A program made the position numbers and the translations under genes. Shown here piece after piece: positions 1-5,701 of a stretch of DNA of 5,701 nt. Location: the NCBI GenBank assembly GCA_016650185.1, contig JAENWE010000094.1:1-5701 (forward strand), given 5' to 3'. Each line of letters starts with the position of its first letter. Position 1 is the first letter of the stretch. The stretch comes from Vicinamibacteria bacterium. Lineage in GTDB: Bacteria; Acidobacteriota; Vicinamibacteria; Fen-336; JAGNNV01. The notes beneath the pieces were generated by a model that saw nothing but the letters and a program-made list of their open reading frames with translations, had not been told where the DNA came from and made no database searches.

Positions 1-1116
1 GTGATTCTCGACAGCAACGGAAACGAACCCGTCTACGACGATGAAGGGAACGGGACCATGCCCCGGCTTTTCGCGGGTTCTCGCCGGGTCGCCCTGGAGC
101 TCTCCACTCGCGACTGGGACCTGGCCTTCCGGGCGGAGCGGGAGACGTCGATGCCCATCGTGCGCCTGAGAAAGGGCGGCGGCGTCCTAGACCAAATTCT
201 CCTCTCACGAGCACAGGGGGCCTTTCTCGGACACCTCACCGGCAGCGCGCTTGGAACCTTGTTCTCCGAGGGCAGCGAGAAGGCCGTCAATCACAAGCTG
301 GATATCGCCTCGCTCAAGAGCGCGGCGCTCCAGGGTCGACGCACCCTCGGGCAGATCGGAGCGACCGGAGAGCTCGCGGTCGCGACCGCGCGATCGCTGA
401 TCGACCTCGCCTCGGACCCGGGGAGCCTGAGGCGCGTCTACTCGAACTGGGTCGATTCGTCGCCTTTAGCACCTGACCGGGCTATCGAAGCCGCCATGAA
501 GGGCCAACCCCTGGCGGACAGCTTGTCCGCGAGTGGCTTGGCCCGAGTGACCTCGATCTCCCTCTGGGCTCATGCCGCCGACCCGATGGTCGTGGCCGAA
601 GCAACTCGAACGAACGCCGCCCTCACCCATTCATCCTCGATCACGGGTGACGCGGCCTCGGTCCTGGCCATAACGCTGCAGGCTCTGGTCGAGGGCCGGG
701 ATGCCTCTGCCGCGATCGAGATCGCGCATTCTTTCGCACGGCGCTCCGGGCTGTCGCCGGAGATCATCGAAGCCGTCGTGGCCTCGATGAGTCCTGTTGG
801 GAATTCTCGAGAGCCTGGGGAGCCTCCGAACGCCGTCAAAGCCCTCCGCTCCGCCCTTTTTCACCTTGCGAACGCGCGGTCCTTCCATGAGGCGGTGGAA
901 GCCGCGATTGATTCAAGCCCCTACTCTGATGTCCTGCCCGCGATCGTGGGATCGGTGCTGGGCGCGCGGTTCGGCCGCGAGGGGATTTCCCACCATCTGC
1001 GAAGCCTCGTGCTTTCCTGCCGGCCTATGGAAGGCCTGGTCGCGCATCCCAGGCCCCCGACGTACTGGGCCACCGACGCCATGGCCATGGCCGAGGCTCT
1101 GCTGACGGCACGGTAG
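1..1116 (+). CDS. ADP-ribosylglycohydrolase (DraG/ARH) family protein, active site degenerate
   Basis: Family members remove ADP-ribose from proteins or small molecules using a dinuclear metal site. The all-helical family pattern is readable here: RAQGAFLGHLTGSALG (about residues 70-85) matches the N-terminal GxxxGDALG helix, ALTH...GDA (207-218) matches the LTH-P...DA segment, and AIVGSVLGARFG (314-325) matches the helix after the C-terminal GDTDT motif. The tail, VLSCRP (337-342) then HPRPPTYWATDAMAMAEALL, resembles the end of many bacterial DraG-like proteins. The catalytic positions are changed: GDALG is GSALG, the TDDSE-type motif is GATGE (120-124), and GGDTDT is SPYSDV (306-311). It is therefore probably inactive or altered, which is inference. 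The frame is open to the window edge, so the GTG at base 1 may be internal; ATG at 58 is an alternative start. The first 60 residues are not recognised. It is separated by 126 bases from the sigma operon and is probably unrelated to it. Confidence 0.72.
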   Translation: MILDSNGNEPVYDDEGNGTMPRLFAGSRRVALELSTRDWDLAFRAERETSMPIVRLRKGGGVLDQILLSRAQGAFLGHLTGSALGTLFSEGSEKAVNHKLDIASLKSAALQGRRTLGQIGATGELAVATARSLIDLASDPGSLRRVYSNWVDSSPLAPDRAIEAAMKGQPLADSLSASGLARVTSISLWAHAADPMVVAEATRTNAALTHSSSITGDAASVLAITLQALVEGRDASAAIEIAHSFARRSGLSPEIIEAVVASMSPVGNSREPGEPPNAVKALRSALFHLANARSFHEAVEAAIDSSPYSDVLPAIVGSVLGARFGREGISHHLRSLVLSCRPMEGLVAHPRPPTYWATDAMAMAEALLTAR

Positions 1117-1203
1117 TCCGGGCGGGGGACCGACCGGCTGCAAGGGTTGACTGCCCGCTCGTTACGGCCTCAAACCCCATCGATTCCGAGACTTTTAGAC
1201 CCT

Positions 1204-1212
1204 TGCTAACCT
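1204..1212 (+). promoter_or_regulatory. Possible extended -10 element for the sigma-factor operon
   Basis: TGCTAACCT fits the TGnTAnnnT pattern of an extended -10 site. Transcription would start near 1219, leaving a leader of about 24 bases that still contains the ribosome binding site. A TTGACT hexamer at 1147-1152 is too far upstream to serve as its -35, and no convincing -35 lies at 17 bases. No clear ECF-type promoter (AAC near -35 with CGTC near -10) is visible, so autoregulation cannot be read from the sequence. The rest of the 1117-1242 gap shows no terminator with a T tract. Confidence 0.25.
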
Positions 1213-1231
1213 CCAAAGGGAAGGCGGCGTC

Positions 1232-1238
1232 AAAGGAT
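1232..1238 (+). promoter_or_regulatory. Ribosome binding site of the sigma factor gene
   Basis: AAAGGAT lies just upstream of the ATG at 1243, with five bases between AGGA and the start codon. This supports the chosen start and independent translation initiation for the first gene of the operon. Confidence 0.65.
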
Positions 1239-1242
1239 ACGA

Positions 1243-1815
1243 ATGAGCGGACTCGGAGAAACGCCCTCCAGTGTGGGGGTTGCCGACGACGAAGGGTTCA
1301 GAACTCTTGTGACGAGTCACGCCCGTTCACTTCACCGACTGGCTTATCGAATGACCCGAAATGAACAGGACGCCGAAGACGTTGTGCAGGAGGCCCTTTT
1401 GAAGGCCTATCGCGGCCTCGAGAGGTTCGAGAACCGGTCCGAGATGTCGACCTGGCTCCACCGGATCACCACGAACTGCGCGTACGACCTCCTGAGGAAA
1501 CGACAGCGCCGGGCCGAGGATGACTTCCCCGAAACGGACGCCGAGGCGGATGCGGTCACGACCAGTCTCGTGTCCAGCCTGCCTGGCCCCGATCAGACCG
1601 CCCACGCCCTAGACATTCGCCGACTGGTCAACGAGAGCATGGAGCGGATGAGCGCCACTGAGCGCACCGCCTTCGTCCTTCGTCATTTTGAGGGCCACAC
1701 ACTGGAGCACATCGGCGCCACCCTCGGGATCTCTCTCGCCGCCACCAAACAATCCGTTTTCCGTGCCGTGCGCAAGGTTCGTCAAGACCTTGAACCCCTG
1801 GTGCAAGCCTCATGA
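1243..1815 (+). CDS. RNA polymerase sigma factor, ECF (sigma-70) family
   Basis: A 190-residue group IV sigma factor, expected to direct RNA polymerase to a small regulon, usually for envelope or stress responses. The sigma-2 region spans about residues 19-90: HRLAYRMTRNEQDAEDVVQE is the classic region 2.1-2.2 helix that binds the polymerase clamp, and F62...STWLHRITTNCAYDLLRKRQRR covers regions 2.3-2.4, which melt and read the -10. A linker of about 35 acidic and variable residues follows. Sigma-4 (about 128-183) reads MSATERTAFVLRHFEGHTLEHIGATLGIS, then an SVFRAVRKVR recognition helix for the -35. There is no sigma-3 domain and no C-terminal extension, so the size is typical. The start is set by AAAGGAT at the right spacing. 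The stop overlaps the anti-sigma start by ATGA, a usual sign of translational coupling that keeps the two proteins in proportion. The exact ECF subgroup cannot be assigned by eye; it is RpoE-like. Confidence 0.96.
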   Translation: MSGLGETPSSVGVADDEGFRTLVTSHARSLHRLAYRMTRNEQDAEDVVQEALLKAYRGLERFENRSEMSTWLHRITTNCAYDLLRKRQRRAEDDFPETDAEADAVTTSLVSSLPGPDQTAHALDIRRLVNESMERMSATERTAFVLRHFEGHTLEHIGATLGISLAATKQSVFRAVRKVRQDLEPLVQAS

Positions 1816-2600
1816 CTTCCAATTCACATCTCTCTCAACCCGCCCACCTCACTGACGACCAGCTCGTCCTTCTCTACTACCGCGAGCCTCTTGAGGAGTC
1901 CGGCTTCGACGGGCATCTGGCCTCGTGCTCGGCTTGCCTGAGCCGGTTCCAGGAACTCTCCCGCGTGCTCCATTCGGTCTCCCACGACGAGATCCCCGAA
2001 CCGGCGGGTGACTTCGAGGAGCGGATGGCCGCCTGGGTCCTGGCCGCGGCGAGGCCGCGGACACTCACTCAGCCGGAACGAGGTAGTCTCCTTCGCTTTC
2101 CACGCGTGACGCGCTTTCTAGCCGTGGGCGCCGCCATCGCCGCCTGCCTGATGCTGGCCTTCTCCTTTGGACGACAGCTCGGCCGGGTCGAGGAACACGC
2201 TCTTTCCGCCGCCCAGACTCAGGAGAGGCTGCTTCTGACCACTCTCGGCGAGCACCTCGGACGTTCACGCGTCACTCTGGTGGAGCTCAAGAATCGCGAC
2301 GTCTCTGCTGAAGACCTGAAGAACCTCCAGGCCGCCGCCGACAACCTGGTCAGCGCCAGCCGTCTCTTCCGCGCCGCGGCGGAACGGGCGGGCGAGACCC
2401 AGATCGCCGACGTGATGGACGAGACCGAACGAATTCTCCTCCGCTTTGCGGCGGCGCCAGAGGCCGACGCCAAAGGCGCCCTCGAAGGCCTCCGTCGCCG
2501 CGTCGAGTCCAAGGACCTCCTGTTCCGCCTCCAGATCATCGAAGCGCAGGTTGAAAAACGCGAAAAGGACATCACTCCCGCTTCCAAGAGCTCTCTTTGA
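1812..2600 (+). CDS. Membrane-spanning anti-sigma factor with zinc-finger (ZAS-type) N-terminus
   Basis: Predicted to hold the upstream sigma factor inactive at the inner membrane until an envelope signal arrives. The N-terminal domain has H35-x3-C39-x2-C42, the zinc-binding anti-sigma signature, with H12 (in AHLTDDQLVLLYY) a good candidate for the fourth ligand at the family's usual distance. One transmembrane segment lies at about 101-119 (FLAVGAAIAACLMLAFSF), preceded by basic RFPRVTR, which suggests a cytoplasmic N-terminus. The remaining ~140 residues would be outside the membrane and are predicted helical: GEHLGRSRVTLVEL, then SASRLFRAAAERAG, VMDETERILLRFA and LRRRVESKDLLFRL. No enzyme motif is visible, so this part is a possible sensor or protein-binding stalk. 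Translation starts at the ATGA overlap with the sigma gene; no strong Shine-Dalgarno sequence is present, consistent with coupling. At 262 residues it is longer than minimal ZAS proteins such as ChrR or RsrA, owing to the external domain. Confidence 0.9.
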   Translation: MTSNSHLSQPAHLTDDQLVLLYYREPLEESGFDGHLASCSACLSRFQELSRVLHSVSHDEIPEPAGDFEERMAAWVLAAARPRTLTQPERGSLLRFPRVTRFLAVGAAIAACLMLAFSFGRQLGRVEEHALSAAQTQERLLLTTLGEHLGRSRVTLVELKNRDVSAEDLKNLQAAADNLVSASRLFRAAAERAGETQIADVMDETERILLRFAAAPEADAKGALEGLRRRVESKDLLFRLQIIEAQVEKREKDITPASKSSL

Positions 2601-2630
2601 TCCTTGAATTCTCCGAGGTTCCCTCTGATT

Positions 2631-4415
2631 ATGACCAACCCCCTTATGACCCCAAACAAAGCCATGGCCCTGACCACTCGCGTCCTTTGGACCACCGTGG
2701 TGGCGGCCCTGATCGCGTTCTCGACCAATGCGCGAGCGCAGAATGAGGCGCCGTCTCCTTCCCCTTCGCCTTCGCGAGCGCCCGCAGCCACCGTCTCGCC
2801 ATCGCCCTTCGTCCCTCCGATGACGGTCAAACCCGTGATCGCCGACACTGACATGGCCGCGACCGTGAAGCGACCGCTCAGCGATGTGGATGCGGCTGAG
2901 ATCGAGGCCGAGGTCGAGCGCGCCCAGGCGGAGGCGCGCCGCGAAATGGCCCGGGCGATGCGCAGCATGGAAACCGCCCAGGCCTCCAGCGAGCGCGAGG
3001 CCCGACAAGCCGCGGAGAACATGGCCTCAATGGACGAAGTCCGGGCGCGCGCGTCCGCGGAAGCTCGCCTCGTCACCGCCGAAGCCCTGCGGGCGGCAGC
3101 CGCGGAGCGCGCCGCCGCCGTCCGCGAGTCAAGCCTGGAATCTGACCAGGACGCCCGGGAGCAAGAACGCGAGGCCCGCGACAAGGCGAGAGAGAAGGCT
3201 CAAGAGGATCGCGACAAAGCGCGGGAAAAAGCGCAGGAGCAGCGAGAAAAGGACCGTGAGCGGGCTCGCGCGGCCCGCGACCGTCAGCGCGAGCAGTCGG
3301 AGAGCCTCGAGGATCTGTACGACCAGGCCATGGACTCGATCGACGACGAAGATTGGAGCGACGCGCTGCGGCCGCTCAGCAAACTGATGAGCATGAATAT
3401 GAAGATGGATGCCGCGCTGTACTGGACAAGTTACGCGCAATGCAAGATGGATCGGACCGGCGCCGCGCTCGAGAGCCTGGCGCGCCTGCAGAAGGAATTC
3501 CCAACCAGCCGGTGGGCCAAGGAGGGCAAAGCCCTGGAGATGGAGGTGCGCGGAAGGTCCGGCCAGGTCCCGCGGCCGGATCAGGAAGACGACCTCGACC
3601 TCAAACTGATGGCCGTCTCGGCCCTCGCCCAGACCGACCCGCAGGAAGCTATGCCCGTTTTGACCAGAATCCTGGCCTCACCCTCATCTTCCAGGAAGGT
3701 TCGAGAGCGGTCACTCTTCGTCTTGGCCCAGATCGGCTCGGAGCAGGCCAGCAACGCCATCGCCGAAGTGGCCAAGGGGAACTCATCGCCCGAACTGCAG
3801 CGAAAGGCCATTCAGTATCTCGGTGTCTTCGGCGGCGCCAACAATCGCAAAGTTCTGAGCGACATCTACGCCTCCAACACCGACAACACCATCCGGAAGC
3901 AGATCCTGAACTCCTTCATGGTCTCGGGCGACAAGGCTCGCGTGCTCACCGCCGCCAAGACGGAGAAGGACCCGAGCCTGCGAGCGGATGCGGTGCGGCT
4001 GCTCGGCGTAATGGGAGGCACCATGGAACTCTCTCAGATGTACAGCACGGCCACGTCTACCGAGGAGAAGAAGGCCATCATCCATGCGCTCTTTATCGGA
4101 GGCGCGGTGGAGCCGGTGGCGGCGGCAGCCAAGGGTGAGAAGGACAAGGAAGTGCGTCTGACCGCGATTCGAAGTCTCGGCCTTATGGGTCGCAAGAGCC
4201 AGGATGTCCTGGCCGAGATGTACCGCGCCGAAACCGATCCCGATGTCAAGAAGGAAGTCCTGAATGCCTTCTTCCTGCAGAACAACTCCATGCGGCTGGT
4301 GGAGATCGCGAGGGTCGAAAAGGACCCCAGCCTCAAAAAAGAAGCGGTTCATTGGCTCTCCTTGATGAACTCGAAGGAAGCTCGCGCGTACATGATGGAA
4401 CTCCTGAAGGACTAG
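2631..4415 (+). CDS. Exported charged-helix, TPR-like and HEAT-repeat protein
   Basis: Function unknown; the architecture suggests a periplasmic scaffold or binding protein. Numbering is from ATG 2631. Residues 1-36 form a signal peptide (basic start, VLWTTVVAALIAF core, ARA cleavage before QNEA). A Ser-Pro linker (SPSPSPS) covers 41-64. Residues 85-225 form a long Ala/Glu/Arg/Lys helix with an 11-residue repeat at 184-216. A TPR-like helical hairpin pair (226-305, YDQAMDSI...WSDALRPL...AALYWTSYAQCK...ALESLARLQKEFP) resembles segments of outer-membrane-associated TPR proteins. HEAT-like repeats of about 30 residues fill 320-594. There is no catalytic motif and a single cysteine (C271). The start is uncertain: TTG at 2604 is in frame four bases after the previous stop, ATG 2646 and 2664 also keep the signal peptide, and 2631 is favoured by GAGG at 2615-2618, although its spacing is long. 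It lies 30 bases after the anti-sigma gene, so it is probably co-transcribed. Confidence 0.88.
   Translation: MTNPLMTPNKAMALTTRVLWTTVVAALIAFSTNARAQNEAPSPSPSPSRAPAATVSPSPFVPPMTVKPVIADTDMAATVKRPLSDVDAAEIEAEVERAQAEARREMARAMRSMETAQASSEREARQAAENMASMDEVRARASAEARLVTAEALRAAAAERAAAVRESSLESDQDAREQEREARDKAREKAQEDRDKAREKAQEQREKDRERARAARDRQREQSESLEDLYDQAMDSIDDEDWSDALRPLSKLMSMNMKMDAALYWTSYAQCKMDRTGAALESLARLQKEFPTSRWAKEGKALEMEVRGRSGQVPRPDQEDDLDLKLMAVSALAQTDPQEAMPVLTRILASPSSSRKVRERSLFVLAQIGSEQASNAIAEVAKGNSSPELQRKAIQYLGVFGGANNRKVLSDIYASNTDNTIRKQILNSFMVSGDKARVLTAAKTEKDPSLRADAVRLLGVMGGTMELSQMYSTATSTEEKKAIIHALFIGGAVEPVAAAAKGEKDKEVRLTAIRSLGLMGRKSQDVLAEMYRAETDPDVKKEVLNAFFLQNNSMRLVEIARVEKDPSLKKEAVHWLSLMNSKEARAYMMELLKD
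4407..4411 (+). promoter_or_regulatory. Ribosome binding site inside the end of the upstream gene
   Basis: AAGGA sits within the last codons of the preceding HEAT-repeat gene, eight bases before ATG 4420 and five before GTG 4417. Both starts are therefore possible and differ by one residue; ATG is chosen. The arrangement implies that translation of the two exported proteins is coupled. Confidence 0.6.
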
Positions 4416-4419
4416 TGTG

Positions 4420-5457
4420 ATGACCTCCAATAACTCTCGTAATCGTCGAACTGCCGTCATTCTCCCCGCACTCCTTCTGGTCCTCGCCTCCCCATCGGCA
4501 AACGCGGAGGACCTCTCTTCACAGGTCGAAAGGGCGGTGAAAGCAGGGACATCGACGTGGCTCACCTGGAGGGTGCCGTCGGCCGCCGATGGAATCGCCT
4601 GCTGCTGGAACGGCAAGGGGTCAGGCGAGTCAAAGACCTGCTCTCTCGAAAGCGACAGCTACGGGATGAACATGTCGCGCGATCGCGATGGAACTCCCCA
4701 AATCGACACCGGCCTCATGGTCTACGCCCATCTGGCCTCTGGCGGGGTGGACAAGATCCGCATCTTCTCGAACTCGTGCCGTGTAGAAACGGGGAACGAG
4801 AATGTGCGAGCGATTGCGGGCGTGGCTGCGGCCGAAAGCGTCGCGTACCTTGAGACCCTGGTCGACCGCAGCGACGAGGGTCGAGCGGCCAAGCGGAGGA
4901 GTGATGGCGCCCTGATGGCCATCGCCCTCCATGACGAAGGCTCCGCCGACCGAGTCCTGGAGCACGTGGCCCGTGACAGCGATACCAAATCCCTTCGGGA
5001 GTCCGCGGCGTTCTGGCTGGGGAGCACTCGTGAGCGTCCGGGCTACGAAGCCCTGGTTCGACTCCGGTCTTCTGATGACGCCCGGTTCCGCCAGCACCTG
5101 ACCTTCGCGTTCTCGCAGAGCAAAGTCGCAGAGGCCAAAGCGACGCTGATCGACATGGCCAGAAACGACCCTTCGGGGAAAGTCCGCAGCCAGGCCCTGT
5201 TCTGGATCGCGCAGAAAGCGCAGAAAAGGGCCGATGCCGACGTCATTCGATCGGCGGTGGACGACCCCGACGCGGAGGTCAAGAAGCAGGCGGTGTTCGC
5301 GCTCAGCCAGATCCCGAACGGCGAAGGCGTGCCCGATCTGATTCGGGTGGCCAGAGAGAACAAGAGCCGCGAGGTGCGCAAGCAGGCCATGTTCTGGCTG
5401 GGGCAATCGAAGGACCCGCGCGCCATGGCCTTCTTCGAGAAGATCCTCAGCCAGTAA
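4420..5457 (+). CDS. Exported HEAT-repeat protein with N-terminal four-cysteine module
   Basis: Function unknown; probably a periplasmic or cell-surface binding protein. Numbering is from ATG 4420. Residues 1-29 are a signal peptide (NSRNRR, then AVILPALLLVLA, cleaved after SANA). Residues 30-150 form a non-repeat module with all four cysteines: C61-C62-W63, C74 in KTCSLE, and C120 in FSNSCRVE, followed by IAGVAAAESVAYLETLV. Even cysteine number and export suggest disulphides or a metal site. From about 155 to the end come HEAT-like repeats of about 30 residues with recurring F-W/A-L-x-Q helices: RESAAFWLGST, RQHLTFAFSQS, RSQALFWIAQK, KKQAVFALSQI, RKQAMFWLGQS. I recall similar CCW-plus-HEAT proteins near ECF sigma genes in Acidobacteriota-like genomes, but cannot verify this here. 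It begins four bases after the previous stop and is the last operon gene. No catalytic motif is seen. Confidence 0.9.
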   Translation: MTSNNSRNRRTAVILPALLLVLASPSANAEDLSSQVERAVKAGTSTWLTWRVPSAADGIACCWNGKGSGESKTCSLESDSYGMNMSRDRDGTPQIDTGLMVYAHLASGGVDKIRIFSNSCRVETGNENVRAIAGVAAAESVAYLETLVDRSDEGRAAKRRSDGALMAIALHDEGSADRVLEHVARDSDTKSLRESAAFWLGSTRERPGYEALVRLRSSDDARFRQHLTFAFSQSKVAEAKATLIDMARNDPSGKVRSQALFWIAQKAQKRADADVIRSAVDDPDAEVKKQAVFALSQIPNGEGVPDLIRVARENKSREVRKQAMFWLGQSKDPRAMAFFEKILSQ

Positions 5458-5464
5458 GAGAGGT

Positions 5465-5490
5465 CTTCGGCGGGCCGTCGCGGGACGAAG
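5465..5490 (+). terminator. Weak hairpin after the operon, doubtful terminator
   Basis: CTTCG (5465-5469) can pair with CGAAG (5486-5490), with GCG/CGC (5470-5472 with 5479-5481) as an inner stem and a four-base bulge. No T tract follows, so intrinsic termination is unlikely to be strong. It may mark the operon end or be chance in GC-rich sequence. Confidence 0.2.
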
Positions 5491-5491
5491 T

Positions 5492-5497
5492 TAGACT
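5492..5497 (+). promoter_or_regulatory. Possible -10 element of purE, implying a very short or leaderless mRNA
   Basis: TAGACT matches four of six bases of the TATAAT consensus and ends 10 bases before the purE ATG. A start site at the usual distance would fall within a few bases of the ATG, which agrees with the absence of any clear Shine-Dalgarno sequence there. No good -35 hexamer is visible. Confidence 0.3.
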
Positions 5498-5507
5498 CGC
5501 GAAACAC

Positions 5508-5701
5508 ATGCCCGCAGCAAATACCGGGGAGGTCCGAATCGGCGTAGTCATGGGCTCGCGATCGGATTGGGAAACCATGAAGGCCGCGTCCGAAACGCTG
5601 GACCGGCTCGGCATCGGGCACGAAGTCGAGGTCGTGTCCGCCCACCGAACCCCGGACCGGCTGTTCGAATACGCGAGCACGGCGAAGGACCGCGGTCTTC
5701 A
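5508..5701 (+). CDS. purE: N5-carboxyaminoimidazole ribonucleotide mutase PurE, N-terminal part, cut by the window end
   Basis: PurE interconverts N5-carboxyaminoimidazole ribonucleotide and 4-carboxyaminoimidazole ribonucleotide in cytoplasmic de novo purine synthesis, normally together with PurK. Only the first 64 codons and two bases are in the window, of about 160-170 expected. Two hallmark nucleotide-binding motifs are visible: VVMGSRSDWETM (about residues 13-24), the phosphate-binding GSxSD loop at the start of the Rossmann-like fold, and VVSAHRTPDRL (42-52), which carries the catalytic-site histidine of the SAHRTP loop. No residue of these motifs is missing. The ATG at 5508 places GSRSD at the usual distance from the N-terminus. 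It starts 50 bases after the operon's last gene and is functionally unrelated to it, so it probably has its own promoter; purK may follow beyond the window. Confidence 0.95.
   Translation, partial: MPAANTGEVRIGVVMGSRSDWETMKAASETLDRLGIGHEVEVVSAHRTPDRLFEYASTAKDRGL

Noticed and set aside
1147..1175. TTGACT as a -35 box for the sigma gene
   Set aside because: The sequence 17 bases downstream (TCAAAC) does not resemble a -10.
2219..3184. Long open frame on the minus strand (321 codons)
   Set aside because: Its translation is a low-complexity Ser/Arg/Ala string and it lies opposite the anti-sigma and charged-helix genes; it is explained by GC-rich codon use.
3179..3245. 33-base near repeats as a CRISPR or regulatory repeat
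   Set aside because: The repeats are inside a coding frame, keep codon phase and encode the 11-residue charged-helix unit.
3353..4138. Plus-strand open frame of 261 codons in another phase
   Set aside because: It overlaps the HEAT-repeat gene and translates to Gly/Arg/Gln-rich sequence without domain features.
3783..4616. Minus-strand open frame of 277 codons
   Set aside because: It runs across two well-supported plus-strand genes, with no recognisable domain and no ribosome binding site seen.
4630..5406. Minus-strand open frame of 258 codons
   Set aside because: It lies fully inside the cysteine/HEAT gene on the other strand; its sequence shows no family motif.

Overview
The window is high-GC, fully bacterial, and densely coded on the + strand only. 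The layout is an ECF sigma factor, a zinc-finger anti-sigma factor and two exported HEAT-repeat proteins. One of those carries an N-terminal CC-W...C...C module. From memory of family style, this resembles Acidobacteriota, or related high-GC Gram-negative phyla such as Gemmatimonadota. No rRNA or other marker in the window fixes the taxonomy, so this is an inference.

Region by region: (1) 1-1116 holds a protein with the fold signature of the ADP-ribosylglycohydrolase (DraG/ARH) family. Its metal-binding acidic motifs are largely replaced, so it looks like a pseudoenzyme; its true start may lie upstream of the window. (2) 1117-1242 is a 126-base gap with a possible promoter and a clear ribosome binding site. 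(3) 1243-5457 is a tight four-gene operon: sigma factor, anti-sigma factor (ATGA overlap), a 594-residue exported protein (signal peptide, Ser-Pro linker, long charged helix, TPR-like segment, HEAT repeats), and a 345-residue exported protein (signal peptide, four-cysteine module, HEAT repeats). (4) 5458-5507 is a short gap with a weak hairpin and a possible -10 element. (5) 5508 to the window end is the first 64 codons of purE (purine biosynthesis), cut by the window edge.

A likely reading is that the sigma/anti-sigma pair is an envelope-sensing switch. The anti-sigma spans the inner membrane with a helical extracytoplasmic part, and the two exported repeat proteins are either the output of the switch or periplasmic partners that tune it. 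No enzyme domain is visible in either exported protein, so they look like scaffolds or binding proteins. The flanking DraG-like gene and purE appear to be separate transcription units. The most notable points are the sigma/anti-sigma/double-HEAT cassette, the cysteine module of the last operon gene, the 11-residue periodic charged helix with a two-repeat HEAT period, and the degenerate ADP-ribosylglycohydrolase.
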